Assembly (NCBI GenBank): GCA_963787425.1
Contig: CAWBCV010000004.1
Coordinates: 609,873 to 673,872 of the forward strand
Reading direction: 5' to 3'
Length of the DNA: 64,000 nucleotides
Source: AP-15 sp963787425
GTDB taxonomy: Bacteria > Pseudomonadota > Alphaproteobacteria > ATCC43930 > CGMCC-115725
The notes under the pieces were generated by a model. It was not told where the DNA came from, searched no databases, and saw nothing but the letters and a program-made list of their open reading frames with translations. Both the position numbers and the translations under genes were made by a program. Positions within the stretch are counted from its first letter, which is position 1; each line of letters starts with the position of its first letter. Below are positions 43,166 to 51,620 of this stretch, in pieces.

Positions 43166-43653
43166 GCCGTCGCTCCTCCCGCCAGGCTGAAGTATACCGG
43201 CCGCGGTCCATGAATAAAGGAAACAGGTCCTTATCTCGGGCGCCGGCATTGCCGAACTGCCGCTCGCTATTGGCTTTCCCGCTACGGTTTCATTCCGACC
43301 CGGGAATGAGGATCGCCGCTCGTCAAGATTATTGGAATGGCCCGGCTCGGGTTTTTTCGGCTAGCGAATTTCCTCGCTAACCACTCATCAGGCAATCAAT
43401 CAACGCGATATCGACCGGTTCACTCCCAAAAATGAGTTGCGCCGGTTCCGCCGACGGCGCGCAGTTCACCCAATGGCCCACAGTCGCGAGAAACTCTGAT
43501 ACGACTGATTGCACGCCCGCATACCTATGTTAAAGCGGCGATTTACATTTCTCCGATGGCACCTGATTGCCAGCTCGTCTCCCGCGCTGCCGACAACGCA
43601 GACCGGCCCAACAAAGCCCTTGCATCCGCAAGGCCTTGGTCCGAAATTGCTGG
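43166..43653. other. Gene-free stretch upstream of gst and the thiamin genes
   Basis: About 490 bases holding the divergent promoters. I see no gene. A perfect 6-base inverted repeat TAGCGA-ATTTCC-TCGCTA at 43362-43379, extendable to GGCTAGCGA...TCGCTAACC, could be an operator. The rightward transcript for the thiamin operon must start here. Confidence 0.5.
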
Positions 43654-43756
43654 AAGGCTGGGGTGCTGGGCGGCCGCGCAATCGATTTTGTGCAGCCGAA
43701 TCAGCTGAGATCAGACCCACTGAACCTGGCCGGGCTTGCCCGGCGAAGGGAGTCCG
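43654..43756 (+). promoter_or_regulatory. TPP (thiamin pyrophosphate) riboswitch
   Basis: Canonical THI-box elements in order: GGCTGGGGTGC (43656-43666), CTGAGA (43705-43710), ACCC, GAACCTG (43722-43728), a variable GCCGGGCTTGCCCGGC stem and CGAAGGGAGTC (43744-43754). Outer helix P1 pairs GGCT (43656-43659) with AGTC (43751-43754). The AGGGAG of the aptamer's 3' side is also the only plausible ribosome site for thiO, so TPP binding should directly block translation of the thiO-thiS-thiG operon. Confidence 0.92.
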
Positions 43757-43758
43757 CT

Positions 43759-44955
43759 ATCACCGCGTCGATCACCGCCTCGTTTCGCCCGAAGACCGTC
43801 ATCATCGGCGCCGGAGTCATGGGGTTGGGGATTGCGTGGCGGCTCGCCCAGGCGGGTTGCTCGGTGGCCCTCTACGACCGCGCCGAGGCCGGACGCGGTG
43901 CGAGCTGGGCGGCTGCCGGCATGCTCGCCGCCGCGGTGGAGACCGAGCCCGGCGAGGAGGCGCTGCTCGCCTTGACGCTCGAAAGCCAGCGCATGTGGCC
44001 GGATTTCGCGCACGAACTCGAGGCGGTATCGGGCATCTCGGTCGGCTATCGCGACGAGGGTACAATCGTTATCGCTCTGACCCGCGACGACGCCGAGCAA
44101 TTGCGCTTCACCTTTGATTTTCAAAGGAGCCTCGGGCTCGATCTCGAATGGCTGTCGGGGGCGGAGGCGCGGCGGCGAGAGCCGCACCTGCGGCCGGGCA
44201 TCTCCGGCGCAGTCTTCAGCCCGGGAGATCATCAAGTCGACAACCGCCGGCTCGCTCGAGCTCTCGCCAAGGCGGCCCGCAAGGCTGGGGCCGTGCTTTA
44301 CGAGCACGATCCGGTCCGAGAGGTTGAAATCATCGGCGAGCGTATAACTGCGGCGGTGACCGAGCACCGCCGCGAACCTGCGGATGTCATCGTGCTGGCT
44401 GCCGGGGCCTGGTCGCGCGAGATCGGCGGGATTCCGGCGGCCCATCTTCCCCCGGTTCGTCCGATAAAAGGTCAGATGCTGGCGTTGGGCATGGATCCGG
44501 CGAACCCGCTGCTGCACCATGTCGTGTGGCTTCCGCGGGGGTATCTGGTGCCGCGCCGGGACGGACGGCTCGTGGTCGGCGGTACCGTCGAGGAGCGCGG
44601 CTTCGACGATAGGATCACGGCCGGCGGCTTGCTGGCGCTGATCGAGGGCGCCTGGCGCGCCGTGCCGGGCATCGAGGAGCTTCCGGTGGCCGAGACTTGG
44701 GTAGGCTTTCGTCCGGGTTCGCGAGACGATGCTCCAATGCTGGGGCCGAGCGGGGTCGACGGGCTGGTCATCGCAACCGGGCATCATCGTAATGGAATTC
44801 TGCTGACGCCGCTGACGGCCGAGGCAGTCAGCGCGTTCGTCTTGACAGGCCATCTGCCTGAGGCGGTGCGGCCGTTCACCCCCGAGCGATTTAGCGATAA
44901 TGATCGCGCCTTCAGCAGAACCACAGGTCGCGCCGTCGCTGAGAGGGTCCGATGA
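43759..44955 (+). CDS. thiO: Glycine oxidase ThiO, apparent ATC start
   Basis: 398 residues if started at the ATC 43759-43761. ThiO oxidises glycine to iminoglycine for thiazole synthesis by ThiG. FAD motif VIIGAGVMGLGIAWRLAQAG, then GRGASWAAAGMLAAAVE, VDNRRLARALAKAARKAGAV and the C-terminal GHHRNGILLTPLTAEAVSAF all fit glycine/sarcosine-oxidase-type enzymes. Between the riboswitch and the FAD motif there is no ATG, GTG, TTG or CTG in frame. The first ATG (43819) lies inside the GAGVMGLG nucleotide motif. ATC 43759, 5-6 bases after GGGAG, is therefore the best start; it may be a rare AUC initiation codon or a misread ATG. Confidence 0.88.
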   Translation: MTASITASFRPKTVIIGAGVMGLGIAWRLAQAGCSVALYDRAEAGRGASWAAAGMLAAAVETEPGEEALLALTLESQRMWPDFAHELEAVSGISVGYRDEGTIVIALTRDDAEQLRFTFDFQRSLGLDLEWLSGAEARRREPHLRPGISGAVFSPGDHQVDNRRLARALAKAARKAGAVLYEHDPVREVEIIGERITAAVTEHRREPADVIVLAAGAWSREIGGIPAAHLPPVRPIKGQMLALGMDPANPLLHHVVWLPRGYLVPRRDGRLVVGGTVEERGFDDRITAGGLLALIEGAWRAVPGIEELPVAETWVGFRPGSRDDAPMLGPSGVDGLVIATGHHRNGILLTPLTAEAVSAFVLTGHLPEAVRPFTPERFSDNDRAFSRTTGRAVAERVR

Positions 44956-45158
44956 TGCGGCTCAAGGTCAACGGAGTGGAAGAGGAGCTCGCGGTAACGA
45001 CCGTGAGTGAGCTGCTGGCATACCGCGGCGTCGATCCTGTCGCCCGGTTTGTCGCCGTTGCTGTCAACGGTTCCGTAGTCCGCCGTTCGGAATGGTCGTC
45101 CAAACCTCTCGGAACCGGCGACGATGTTGAGATCGTCCGCCCGTTTTCCGGCGGTTGA
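44952..45158 (+). CDS. thiS: Sulfur-carrier protein ThiS
   Basis: 68 residues, a ubiquitin-like beta-grasp protein ending in the diagnostic Gly-Gly (IVRPFSGG). The C-terminal glycine is adenylated and converted to thiocarboxylate to donate sulfur to the thiazole. Start ATG 44952 overlaps the thiO stop by 4 bases. SELLAYRGVDPVARFVAVAV is the conserved core. Confidence 0.93.
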   Translation: MMRLKVNGVEEELAVTTVSELLAYRGVDPVARFVAVAVNGSVVRRSEWSSKPLGTGDDVEIVRPFSGG

Positions 45159-45200
45159 GGCCGGCTCCAAGCAGAGAGAATTTCAGCAGGACAATGCCCG

Positions 45201-45971
45201 ATGACCGATCCTTTTACCATTGCTGATACCTCCTTTGCCTCCCGGCTGATCGTCGGTACGGCTCGTTATCCGAACCAGCAGGTGATGCTCGATTGCCTCG
45301 AGGCGAGCGGCGCGGAATTGGTCACCGCCTCGATCCGCCGCATCAGCCTGGAGGGCTATGCCGAGAGTCTGGTCGATATTCTCGGCGGCAGGTATCGGCT
45401 GTTGCCGAACACCGCTGGGTGCGTCACGGCGCGAGACGCCATTCTGACCGCCGAGTTGGCGCGCGAAGCGCTCGAAACGAATTGGGTCAAGCTCGAACTG
45501 ATCGGCGATCGCGAGCTCCTTTACCCCGATGTCGAGCAGCTCGTTCATGCCGCCGAGGAACTGGTCCGTAACGGCTTCACGGTGCTTCCCTATTGCAACG
45601 AAGACCCGGTTACCTGCCAAAAACTGGCCGATGTCGGATGTGCAGCGGTAATGCCGCTCGGATCGCTTATCGGTTCGGGCATGGGCATCGCCAATCCGAC
45701 AGCGATCGAACTGATCTGCTCGCGCAGCCCGGTCCCCGTGGTGCTCGACGCCGGCATCGGCACTGCGTCCGATGCCGCCTTTGCGATGGAGCTCGGCTGC
45801 GACGCGGTGATGGTCGATACGGCTATTGCCCAATCCCGTGATCCGCGCCGCATGGCCGCCGCGATGCGTGCCGCAGTGGAAGCCGGACGCCTGGCAAGGC
45901 TCGCCGGCCGCATACCAAAACGCCGTTTTGCCGAACCGTCGAGCCCGCAACTCGGCCTCGTCGGCTCCTGA
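45201..45971 (+). CDS. thiG: Thiazole synthase ThiG
   Basis: 256 residues, a TIM-barrel enzyme that joins deoxyxylulose 5-phosphate (made by Dxs, encoded at 55.5 kb), iminoglycine and ThiS thiocarboxylate into thiazole phosphate. The Schiff-base lysine is in ETNWVKLELIGDRELLYPDV; LVTASIRRI, NTAGCVTARDAILTAELARE, MPLGSLIGSGMGIANP and DAGIGTASDAAFAMELGCDA are family blocks. It lies 42 bases after thiS in the riboswitch operon. thiE and thiC are not next to it. Confidence 0.95.
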   Translation: MTDPFTIADTSFASRLIVGTARYPNQQVMLDCLEASGAELVTASIRRISLEGYAESLVDILGGRYRLLPNTAGCVTARDAILTAELAREALETNWVKLELIGDRELLYPDVEQLVHAAEELVRNGFTVLPYCNEDPVTCQKLADVGCAAVMPLGSLIGSGMGIANPTAIELICSRSPVPVVLDAGIGTASDAAFAMELGCDAVMVDTAIAQSRDPRRMAAAMRAAVEAGRLARLAGRIPKRRFAEPSSPQLGLVGS

Positions 45972-46019
45972 CCGGCCGGACGCCCTGCGGGGCGTCCGCG
46001 CCGTAGGCGGATCCCCGGG

Positions 46020-46823
46020 ATGATCTTTGCCGTCCCGCTATCTGACGACAATCCGACCATCAACCCGCCGATCCTCACCTATTTCTTGACCGGCGCGTGC
46101 ATCGGGGCGTTTTTGTGGCAGCTCGGCCACAACGAGCGCCTCATCCTTTATGCGTACGGCATGATACCGGCCGAGCTGTTCGGGCTCTGGCATCCGCCGC
46201 GGAGCTACCAGGTCTTGCCGCCCTGGGCGACAGTGCTGACCAGCATGTTCTTGCACGGCGGCTGGTTCCATCTCCTCGGTAACATGCTGTATTTGTGGAT
46301 TTTCGGGAACAATGTAGAGGACGTGCTCGGACGCGGGCGCTATCTGCTCCTTTATCTGACTTGTGGCGTCGTGGCGGCGCTCGCCCAGGCGTACTCGAAC
46401 CCCACTTCGCACATTCCGATGGTCGGGGCGAGCGGCGCGATCGCCGGCGTGCTCGGCGCCTATCTTTTGCTCCACCCCGGCGCGAATGTGCGCTGCTTTG
46501 TGTGGATCGTGATCTTCTTTCGGATCGTCAACGTGCCGGCTTGGACGATGCTCGGCCTGTGGTTCACGATGCAGCTGATGAGCGGCCTCATGGCCGCCCC
46601 CGGCCGGCCGGGCGTGGCGTTCTGGGCGCATGTCGGCGGCTTCCTCACCGGATTAGTTCTGGTCATAGTATTGCGCCCGAGCGGCGTAACATTGCTGCAG
46701 CCGCCCCGCAGCCAGGCCTTCGCCACCTCTCCCCCGGGCTCCTTCGTCGGCCGCTCTTCCTATCGCGGCTCGGTGCCGCAATCCGGCCGCCGGCCCATCC
46801 GACCGCGCAATCCCTGGGAATGA
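46020..46823 (+). CDS. Rhomboid family intramembrane serine protease
   Basis: 267 residues with six or more hydrophobic segments. The characteristic L1 segment MFLHGGWFHLLGNMLYLWIF is followed by the catalytic Ser in MVGASGAIAGVLGAYLLLHP and the catalytic His in FWAHVGGFLTGLVLVIVLRP. Rhomboids cleave transmembrane helices of substrate proteins. A Pro/Ser/Arg-rich cytoplasmic tail follows (RSSYRGSVPQSGRRPIRPRN). It lies 48 bases after thiG but outside the thiamin pathway. Confidence 0.92.
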   Translation: MIFAVPLSDDNPTINPPILTYFLTGACIGAFLWQLGHNERLILYAYGMIPAELFGLWHPPRSYQVLPPWATVLTSMFLHGGWFHLLGNMLYLWIFGNNVEDVLGRGRYLLLYLTCGVVAALAQAYSNPTSHIPMVGASGAIAGVLGAYLLLHPGANVRCFVWIVIFFRIVNVPAWTMLGLWFTMQLMSGLMAAPGRPGVAFWAHVGGFLTGLVLVIVLRPSGVTLLQPPRSQAFATSPPGSFVGRSSYRGSVPQSGRRPIRPRNPWE

Positions 46824-47259
46824 GGTCGAGCGAGACACCGGTCCTGCTCGTTCGGGCCCGCCGGGACCGAATAGCGGATAGCTGCTTCTGCAGCGGATCT
46901 GCAGCGGGAAGTACTCTTTTTGTTCAATTCGGATGAGCATGGGAGCGTCTGCAATTGTCTCCATCGCCGTTTTGTGAGCTGCGCTGACCTCCCGTGAGAG
47001 ATCCGACCTTATGATATGATTTTGGCGATTCTGCGGTCGCTGCACCGCCGTTGCGATCCCGGTCGCGCGGCGCATCTTCACCATCACCAAGAGGCTGAGG
47101 AGAGCCAGATGCTTAGCGCTCGGATCGAGTTGCGTGCGCGCCCCTCTCCTTGTTTCCGGGCGAAGGCCGGGACCCATTTCCGCCATAGGCACCGGAGTGC
47201 GCCGGTGTGACAGGAATTTGGCCGCTATCGCCTATTCAATCTTCGAATGGATCTGAACA
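46824..47259. other. Gene-free stretch
   Basis: About 435 bases between the rhomboid gene and the converging Rieske oxygenase. Only short, low-quality frames are present and no RNA gene or clear terminator is visible. Confidence 0.5.
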
Positions 47260-48663
47260 TCACCTGCCGGTGCGCCGCAGCTGTAGGCCTTCGCTCTCGG
47301 GGTGGCGCCAGGTGGCGAGATCGGCCCAGCCGTCGGCTTCCATGAATTGGGCCCAGCGGCTGTAGAGGTTGCGCATCGGCTCCTCGCTCGACTGGGCCTG
47401 GGTGATCTCGACCACCCGTCCCGGCATGCGCAGCCCGTCCCACTCCCAGTCCTCGACCGCCCAGCCCAGCCCCTGCTCGTAGCAGTAGGGGTAGCGGCGG
47501 GCAATCGTGCCGCGGCTCGCGGCGTGGGCGTAGTTCCAGTTCTCCATGTCGTCCTGTTCGGTCAGGCCCGCCGGACCCGAATACCGGATGTAATAATCGC
47601 GCAGGAACTGCTTGACCTCAGCCGGGGCGTCACGGTCGACCAGAAACCAGCGCCACACCTCGGTCTGGTGCGGCCCGCGGGGATGCCAGACCGCGATCGT
47701 GCGAGGCTGGCGCGGCAACAGGGCCGTGTTCGGGAAGATCTCGCCGGGGGCGCCGATGAGCCTGGCGCGGGGATCGGTGCGCCGGCGGCGCCGCTCCTCT
47801 TCGCAATGCCGGAAGTACTCGGCGACTTCCGGCGAGTTCTGGTATGCCGGCGGCGTCGGCTGGTCCTTCGGCAAGACGTAAACGATCGTCTGGTGGCCGC
47901 GGTCGGGAATGCAGACGTGCAGCCGGCGGCTGATCATCCGCTCCGGCATGTCGCGCCGGCTTTGGCCGCTCGGCCCGATCCCGACGAGGTCGACCGAGCG
48001 GTGGCTGATGTTGTGGTAGGCGTCGCCGCTGAAATTTTCCGCCGGGAATTTCCAGTTGCACGGGATCAGCCATTTCTGAACCCCGCACAACACCTCGGCC
48101 TGACCCTCGCGCCCGTCCCAGCCGTCGAGGATCAGATCGAGAAAGGTTGCGAACCCGCCGAGATATTCGAGAAACGGCGGGGCGGCGGGGTCCCAGGTGG
48201 CCCAGATCGAGCCCTTGTAATTGCACGATTGCGCGACCTCAACGAGGCCCCATTGCGACCGGTCGAGCTTAGAGCGGTAGGCCTCGCGGAAATAGGGAAC
48301 GCCGACGAGCCTGCCATCGGTCGAATAGCTCCAGCCGTGATAGGGGCAGGTGAAGACGGCGGTGCTGCCCTCGTCATAGCGGCACACCTTCATGCCGCGG
48401 TGCCGGCAGGAATTGAGGAACACGTGGATCTGACCCGCCCGATCGCGGCACAAGATCACCAATTCCTCGCCCATCGATGAGACAAAGAAATCGCCGGGGT
48501 TCGGGATCTGGCTCTCATGCCCGACAAAGAGCCAAGACCGAGCGAATACCCGCTCCAATTCCTCGCGATAGATCTCGTCATTGACAAAGATCTCGCGGCT
48601 GATCTGCCCGCTCACGACATCTACGAGGCCCTTGCGATACCCAGTTGTCCGTTCGGTCATCAT
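47260..48663 (-). CDS. Rieske ring-hydroxylating oxygenase, alpha subunit
   Basis: 467 residues. N-terminal Rieske 2Fe-2S domain with CRHRGMKVC (Cys-X-His) and CPYHGWSYSTDG (Cys-X2-His) near residues 86 and 107. The catalytic domain has the mononuclear-iron region PAENFSGDAYHNISHRSVDL. Such enzymes insert O2 into aromatic rings or other unactivated C-H sites with electrons from a reductase/ferredoxin. No small (beta) subunit or reductase gene is adjacent, so partners must be elsewhere or it is an alpha-only type. It is 9 bases downstream of the dehydrogenase gene. Confidence 0.9.
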   Translation of the reverse strand: MMTERTTGYRKGLVDVVSGQISREIFVNDEIYREELERVFARSWLFVGHESQIPNPGDFFVSSMGEELVILCRDRAGQIHVFLNSCRHRGMKVCRYDEGSTAVFTCPYHGWSYSTDGRLVGVPYFREAYRSKLDRSQWGLVEVAQSCNYKGSIWATWDPAAPPFLEYLGGFATFLDLILDGWDGREGQAEVLCGVQKWLIPCNWKFPAENFSGDAYHNISHRSVDLVGIGPSGQSRRDMPERMISRRLHVCIPDRGHQTIVYVLPKDQPTPPAYQNSPEVAEYFRHCEEERRRRRTDPRARLIGAPGEIFPNTALLPRQPRTIAVWHPRGPHQTEVWRWFLVDRDAPAEVKQFLRDYYIRYSGPAGLTEQDDMENWNYAHAASRGTIARRYPYCYEQGLGWAVEDWEWDGLRMPGRVVEITQAQSSEEPMRNLYSRWAQFMEADGWADLATWRHPESEGLQLRRTGR

Positions 48664-48672
48664 CGCCGCCTC

Positions 48673-49599
48673 CTAGGTTCTGCCGCGTCTGGGGTCTCGC
48701 GTCTGATAGCCGGCCACCTCCGCGGCCGGCGCGCGGAGCTCGGCGCCGGCCATTGCCTCGAGGATCCGTACGGCGATCGGAAAGCCTTCCTGCCCCCAGC
48801 CCTGCGCTTGCGCGCGGCTCAGCACGTCATGCGCGAGGAGCCCGAGATGGGCTGGCGCACCGACCTCACGCGCCAGGCAGCAGGCGAGGTCGAGATCTTT
48901 CGAGACGATGTCGAGGGTTCCGCCGGCAGTGAACGAGCCCGGCAACACCGAGCGCGGGATGTTGTCGAAGGTCCGGCTGGCACCGGCGCTCACTGGAACA
49001 ATCTGCGCCAGCACGCCGAGATCGATCCCCGCTTTGGCACCGATCAGCATGCCTTCGAGCGCTGCGATGAAATTGGTATAGCCGAGGTATTGAGTGACGA
49101 GCTTGACGGTGCAGCCGGCCCCCGCCCCGCCGACATAGAAGATGTTTCCGGCCATCGTAGCGAGCAGCGGCCGGTAGCGGGCGAACACCGCCTCGTCACC
49201 GCCGACCATGACCGTCATTGTCGGAGGACGCCCGCTCACCGGAGCGTCGAGCATATCGACGCCGCGCGCCCGGCAAGCCTCAGCGACGCGTCGCGCCACC
49301 GACGGCGCATTCGTGGTCATGTCGATATAGGCGCCGCCCTGTTGCAACGCTGTGAGAATCCCGTTCACCGGGTCGAGCGCGGCATGCTCCATCTCCGCGG
49401 GGCCGGGTAGCGAGGTGAACACGACTTGACTTCCGCGGGCAACACCAGCCGGATCTTCCGCCGAGTGTGCGCCGCGGGCACAAAGCGCAGCGGTCGCATC
49501 GGACCTGACATCGTAGACCGTCAGCTGGTAGCCGGCATCGATCAGACAGCCGGCCATCGGCGCACCCATCGTCCCCGTGCCGACAAAACCCAACCGCAT
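48673..49599 (-). CDS. 3-hydroxyisobutyrate dehydrogenase-family reductase
   Basis: 308 residues from ATG 49599. Rossmann motif RLGFVGTGTMGAPMAGCLID, substrate-site text DMLDAPVSGRPPTMTVMVGG and the catalytic lysine in AGCTVKLVTQYLGYTNFIAA, the pattern of beta-hydroxyacid dehydrogenases (3-hydroxyisobutyrate or tartronate semialdehyde reductases). The substrate is not resolvable. It is immediately upstream of the Rieske oxygenase on the same strand, so they probably form a catabolic operon. Unlike the related gene at 14.5 kb, it is intact. Confidence 0.88.
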   Translation of the reverse strand: MRLGFVGTGTMGAPMAGCLIDAGYQLTVYDVRSDATAALCARGAHSAEDPAGVARGSQVVFTSLPGPAEMEHAALDPVNGILTALQQGGAYIDMTTNAPSVARRVAEACRARGVDMLDAPVSGRPPTMTVMVGGDEAVFARYRPLLATMAGNIFYVGGAGAGCTVKLVTQYLGYTNFIAALEGMLIGAKAGIDLGVLAQIVPVSAGASRTFDNIPRSVLPGSFTAGGTLDIVSKDLDLACCLAREVGAPAHLGLLAHDVLSRAQAQGWGQEGFPIAVRILEAMAGAELRAPAAEVAGYQTRDPRRGRT

Positions 49600-49667
49600 C
49601 GGATTTTTACCTCTCCCTCGCGGCGGAGAAGCTAACCCGGGGCATCGACCGAGACAACCGGCGGCCG

Positions 49668-50153
49668 CTAGTCGCGGAAATTGACGTATTGCAAGGGCTG
49701 CTCGATCTTCATGCCACGCGCCACGGTGATCGCCGCCTGCAAATCGTCCCGCTTCTTGCCGGTGACGCGCAATTCGTCGCCCTGAATCGACACCTGCACC
49801 TTCAGCTTGCTGTCCTTGATCTCGCGGATCAGCTGCCTGGCAAGATCGGCGTCGATGCCTTGCCGCAGCACAATCGTCTGCTTCAGCGTATTGCCCGACG
49901 CTTTCTCCGGCGTCTTGTAATCCAAAGCCGCCGGGTCGACCTTGCGGCGCGTCATATGCACCTTCAACAACTCGTGCATCTGCTTTAGCTTGAGGTCGTC
50001 GTCGGCAATGACGTTGAGCATGCCTTCCTGACGCTCGACACTGCATTTGCTGCCCTTGAAGTCGAAGCGCGTCCCGATCTCGCGGGTAATTCCGGCGAGA
50101 GCGTTGTCGACTTCGGCAAGCTCGATCCGCGAAACGATGTCGAAGCTCGGCAC
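49668..50153 (-). CDS. yajQ: YajQ family nucleotide-binding protein
   Basis: 161 residues, GTG start at 50153. Near full-length identity to the YajQ pattern: MPSFDIVSRIELAEVDNALA, RFDFKGSKCSVERQEGMLNV, KLKQMHELLKVHMTRRKVDP, GNTLKQTIVLRQGIDADLAR and the end LQYVNFRD. Family members bind nucleic acid or cyclic di-GMP (shown in Xanthomonas) and act as regulators. Confidence 0.94.
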   Translation of the reverse strand: MPSFDIVSRIELAEVDNALAGITREIGTRFDFKGSKCSVERQEGMLNVIADDDLKLKQMHELLKVHMTRRKVDPAALDYKTPEKASGNTLKQTIVLRQGIDADLARQLIREIKDSKLKVQVSIQGDELRVTGKKRDDLQAAITVARGMKIEQPLQYVNFRD

Positions 50154-50343
50154 GGCCGCCTCCTCAACTTGATGACATTTCGTCCGATATAGCGCGCAAA
50201 CAACCTAAAATCAGCGTCGATCAGGAGGCTCCTGTCCGGGTCGAGTAAAGACCGGCTGATCCATGATCGAGGTCAGGTAATCCCTGATGCGCCGGTAGGC
50301 GGCATCGCATGGCAATCGCCGCGGCGGTGCAGTTGTCGCCTCG

Positions 50344-50535
50344 TCACTCTCGATCGAGATTCGCCCAATGCGCGACCGCCGCACGCAGCTCCGGGTCGGC
50401 TAGAATGAAATCCACCACCTGGTTCTGCGTGCCGAGGGTGGGGGCGCCATTCTCCTCGCTCAACTCGCGGTAAAGTTCGATGGCATAAGCGAGCGCTTGT
50501 CGGATCAACAGGGTGTCTTCGATGACGGCTGGCAT
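50344..50535 (-). CDS. Small hypothetical protein
   Basis: 63 residues: MPAVIEDTLLIRQALAYAIE, then NQVVDFILADPELRAAVAHW. Acidic, probably helical, no signal peptide. I do not recognise a family. The codon pattern and the helix-friendly composition suggest a real gene between yajQ and the epimerase, but it is short and the evidence is limited. Confidence 0.45.
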   Translation of the reverse strand: MPAVIEDTLLIRQALAYAIELYRELSEENGAPTLGTQNQVVDFILADPELRAAVAHWANLDRE

Positions 50536-50592
50536 GGGGGTCTCGTTCTGGATGCTCGCATTGAGAACACCGCGGCACCCGGCGGGTTCTCG

Positions 50593-51528
50593 TTACGACC
50601 GGCCGCGAAAGGCTGTTGCAGTCGCTGCGAGCCCGATTTCGGGCGAGACCGGAGGCCACCAATCGAGCGCGGCGCGCGTCTCCGCGTCGTCGACCTGCAG
50701 CGAGAGGGTCAGCCGCGAGAGCCGCGGTCCCAGCTTCGGTAGCCTGCGTAGGATGGCCAGGGCAGGTCGTGGGACACTGAAAAGCCGGGCGGGCCGGCCC
50801 AGTCCGGCGGCGAGGAGCCGGATCAGCTCGGGTGTCGAGAGGTCAGCCGCGTCGCGTGCCAGCAGCACCCGCCCGGGCGCGCCGGGGTGCAGGCAAGCAC
50901 GGCCGACGAGGTCGACGAGGTTATCGATGAAGATCAGGCTGCGGCGATTGTCGATGCCGGCGAGAGGCAGCGGCAGCCCGCTCGCGACGAGGCGCATCAG
51001 CGCCCGGAAATTTGCCTTCACTCCGGGACCGTAAACGAGCGGCGGACGGAGAGTGACGATCTCTATCCCGGTTTCCTGCGCCGCTGCCAGCAAGGCGCGC
51101 TCGATCGCGAGCTTGCCGCGGCCATAAGGATTGCCTGGACGCGGCGGGTCGGTCCCGCGAAGCGGCGCTCCCGGCAGCGTAGTTTCGGCCATTGCCCGGA
51201 CCGAACTCATATAGATCAGCCGGCGAACCCCGGCCTGTGCCGCTGACTGCGCCAGGACCCGCGCGGCCTGCGCCTCGTTATGATCTGCTGCCTCCCGCCC
51301 CGAACGGTGCGCGCGGTTGGCGAGATGCACGACGATTTCGATACGGTCGAGATGCCCCGACCAGTCGGTCGCGGAGCCGATATCTCCGATCGGACGAAGC
51401 TCGACATCCGGGATTGGTTCCGCCGGCCGCCGCGAGTGCCCGAGCACCGCATGGCCGTGCTCGACGAGGCCGACGCATAACGCGCGGCCGATGAAGCCGG
51501 CCGCACCGGTCACTAGGATGCGCGCCAA
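50593..51528 (-). CDS. NAD-dependent sugar epimerase/dehydratase
   Basis: 311 residues from TTG 51528, chosen because GAGGG lies about 8 bases upstream and the Rossmann motif ARILVTGAAGFIGRALCVGL follows at once. Extended SDR: VVHLANRAHRSG, YMSSVRAMAETTLPG and the catalytic Tyr-X3-Lys in NPYGRGKLAIERALL. LRPPLVYGPGVKANF is typical of UDP-glucose 4-epimerase-like enzymes of polysaccharide synthesis. Divergent from a glycosyltransferase gene, so both probably serve surface polysaccharide. Confidence 0.88.
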   Translation of the reverse strand: MARILVTGAAGFIGRALCVGLVEHGHAVLGHSRRPAEPIPDVELRPIGDIGSATDWSGHLDRIEIVVHLANRAHRSGREAADHNEAQAARVLAQSAAQAGVRRLIYMSSVRAMAETTLPGAPLRGTDPPRPGNPYGRGKLAIERALLAAAQETGIEIVTLRPPLVYGPGVKANFRALMRLVASGLPLPLAGIDNRRSLIFIDNLVDLVGRACLHPGAPGRVLLARDAADLSTPELIRLLAAGLGRPARLFSVPRPALAILRRLPKLGPRLSRLTLSLQVDDAETRAALDWWPPVSPEIGLAATATAFRGRS

Positions 51529-51620
51529 GCGCCGCCCTCGTCTCGCCGATTGTGCAACCAACTCAAACGCAAATGCAGTAGAGAGATCCCGATGTCGACC
51601 CCACCCTCCGGCGTTTCGAC

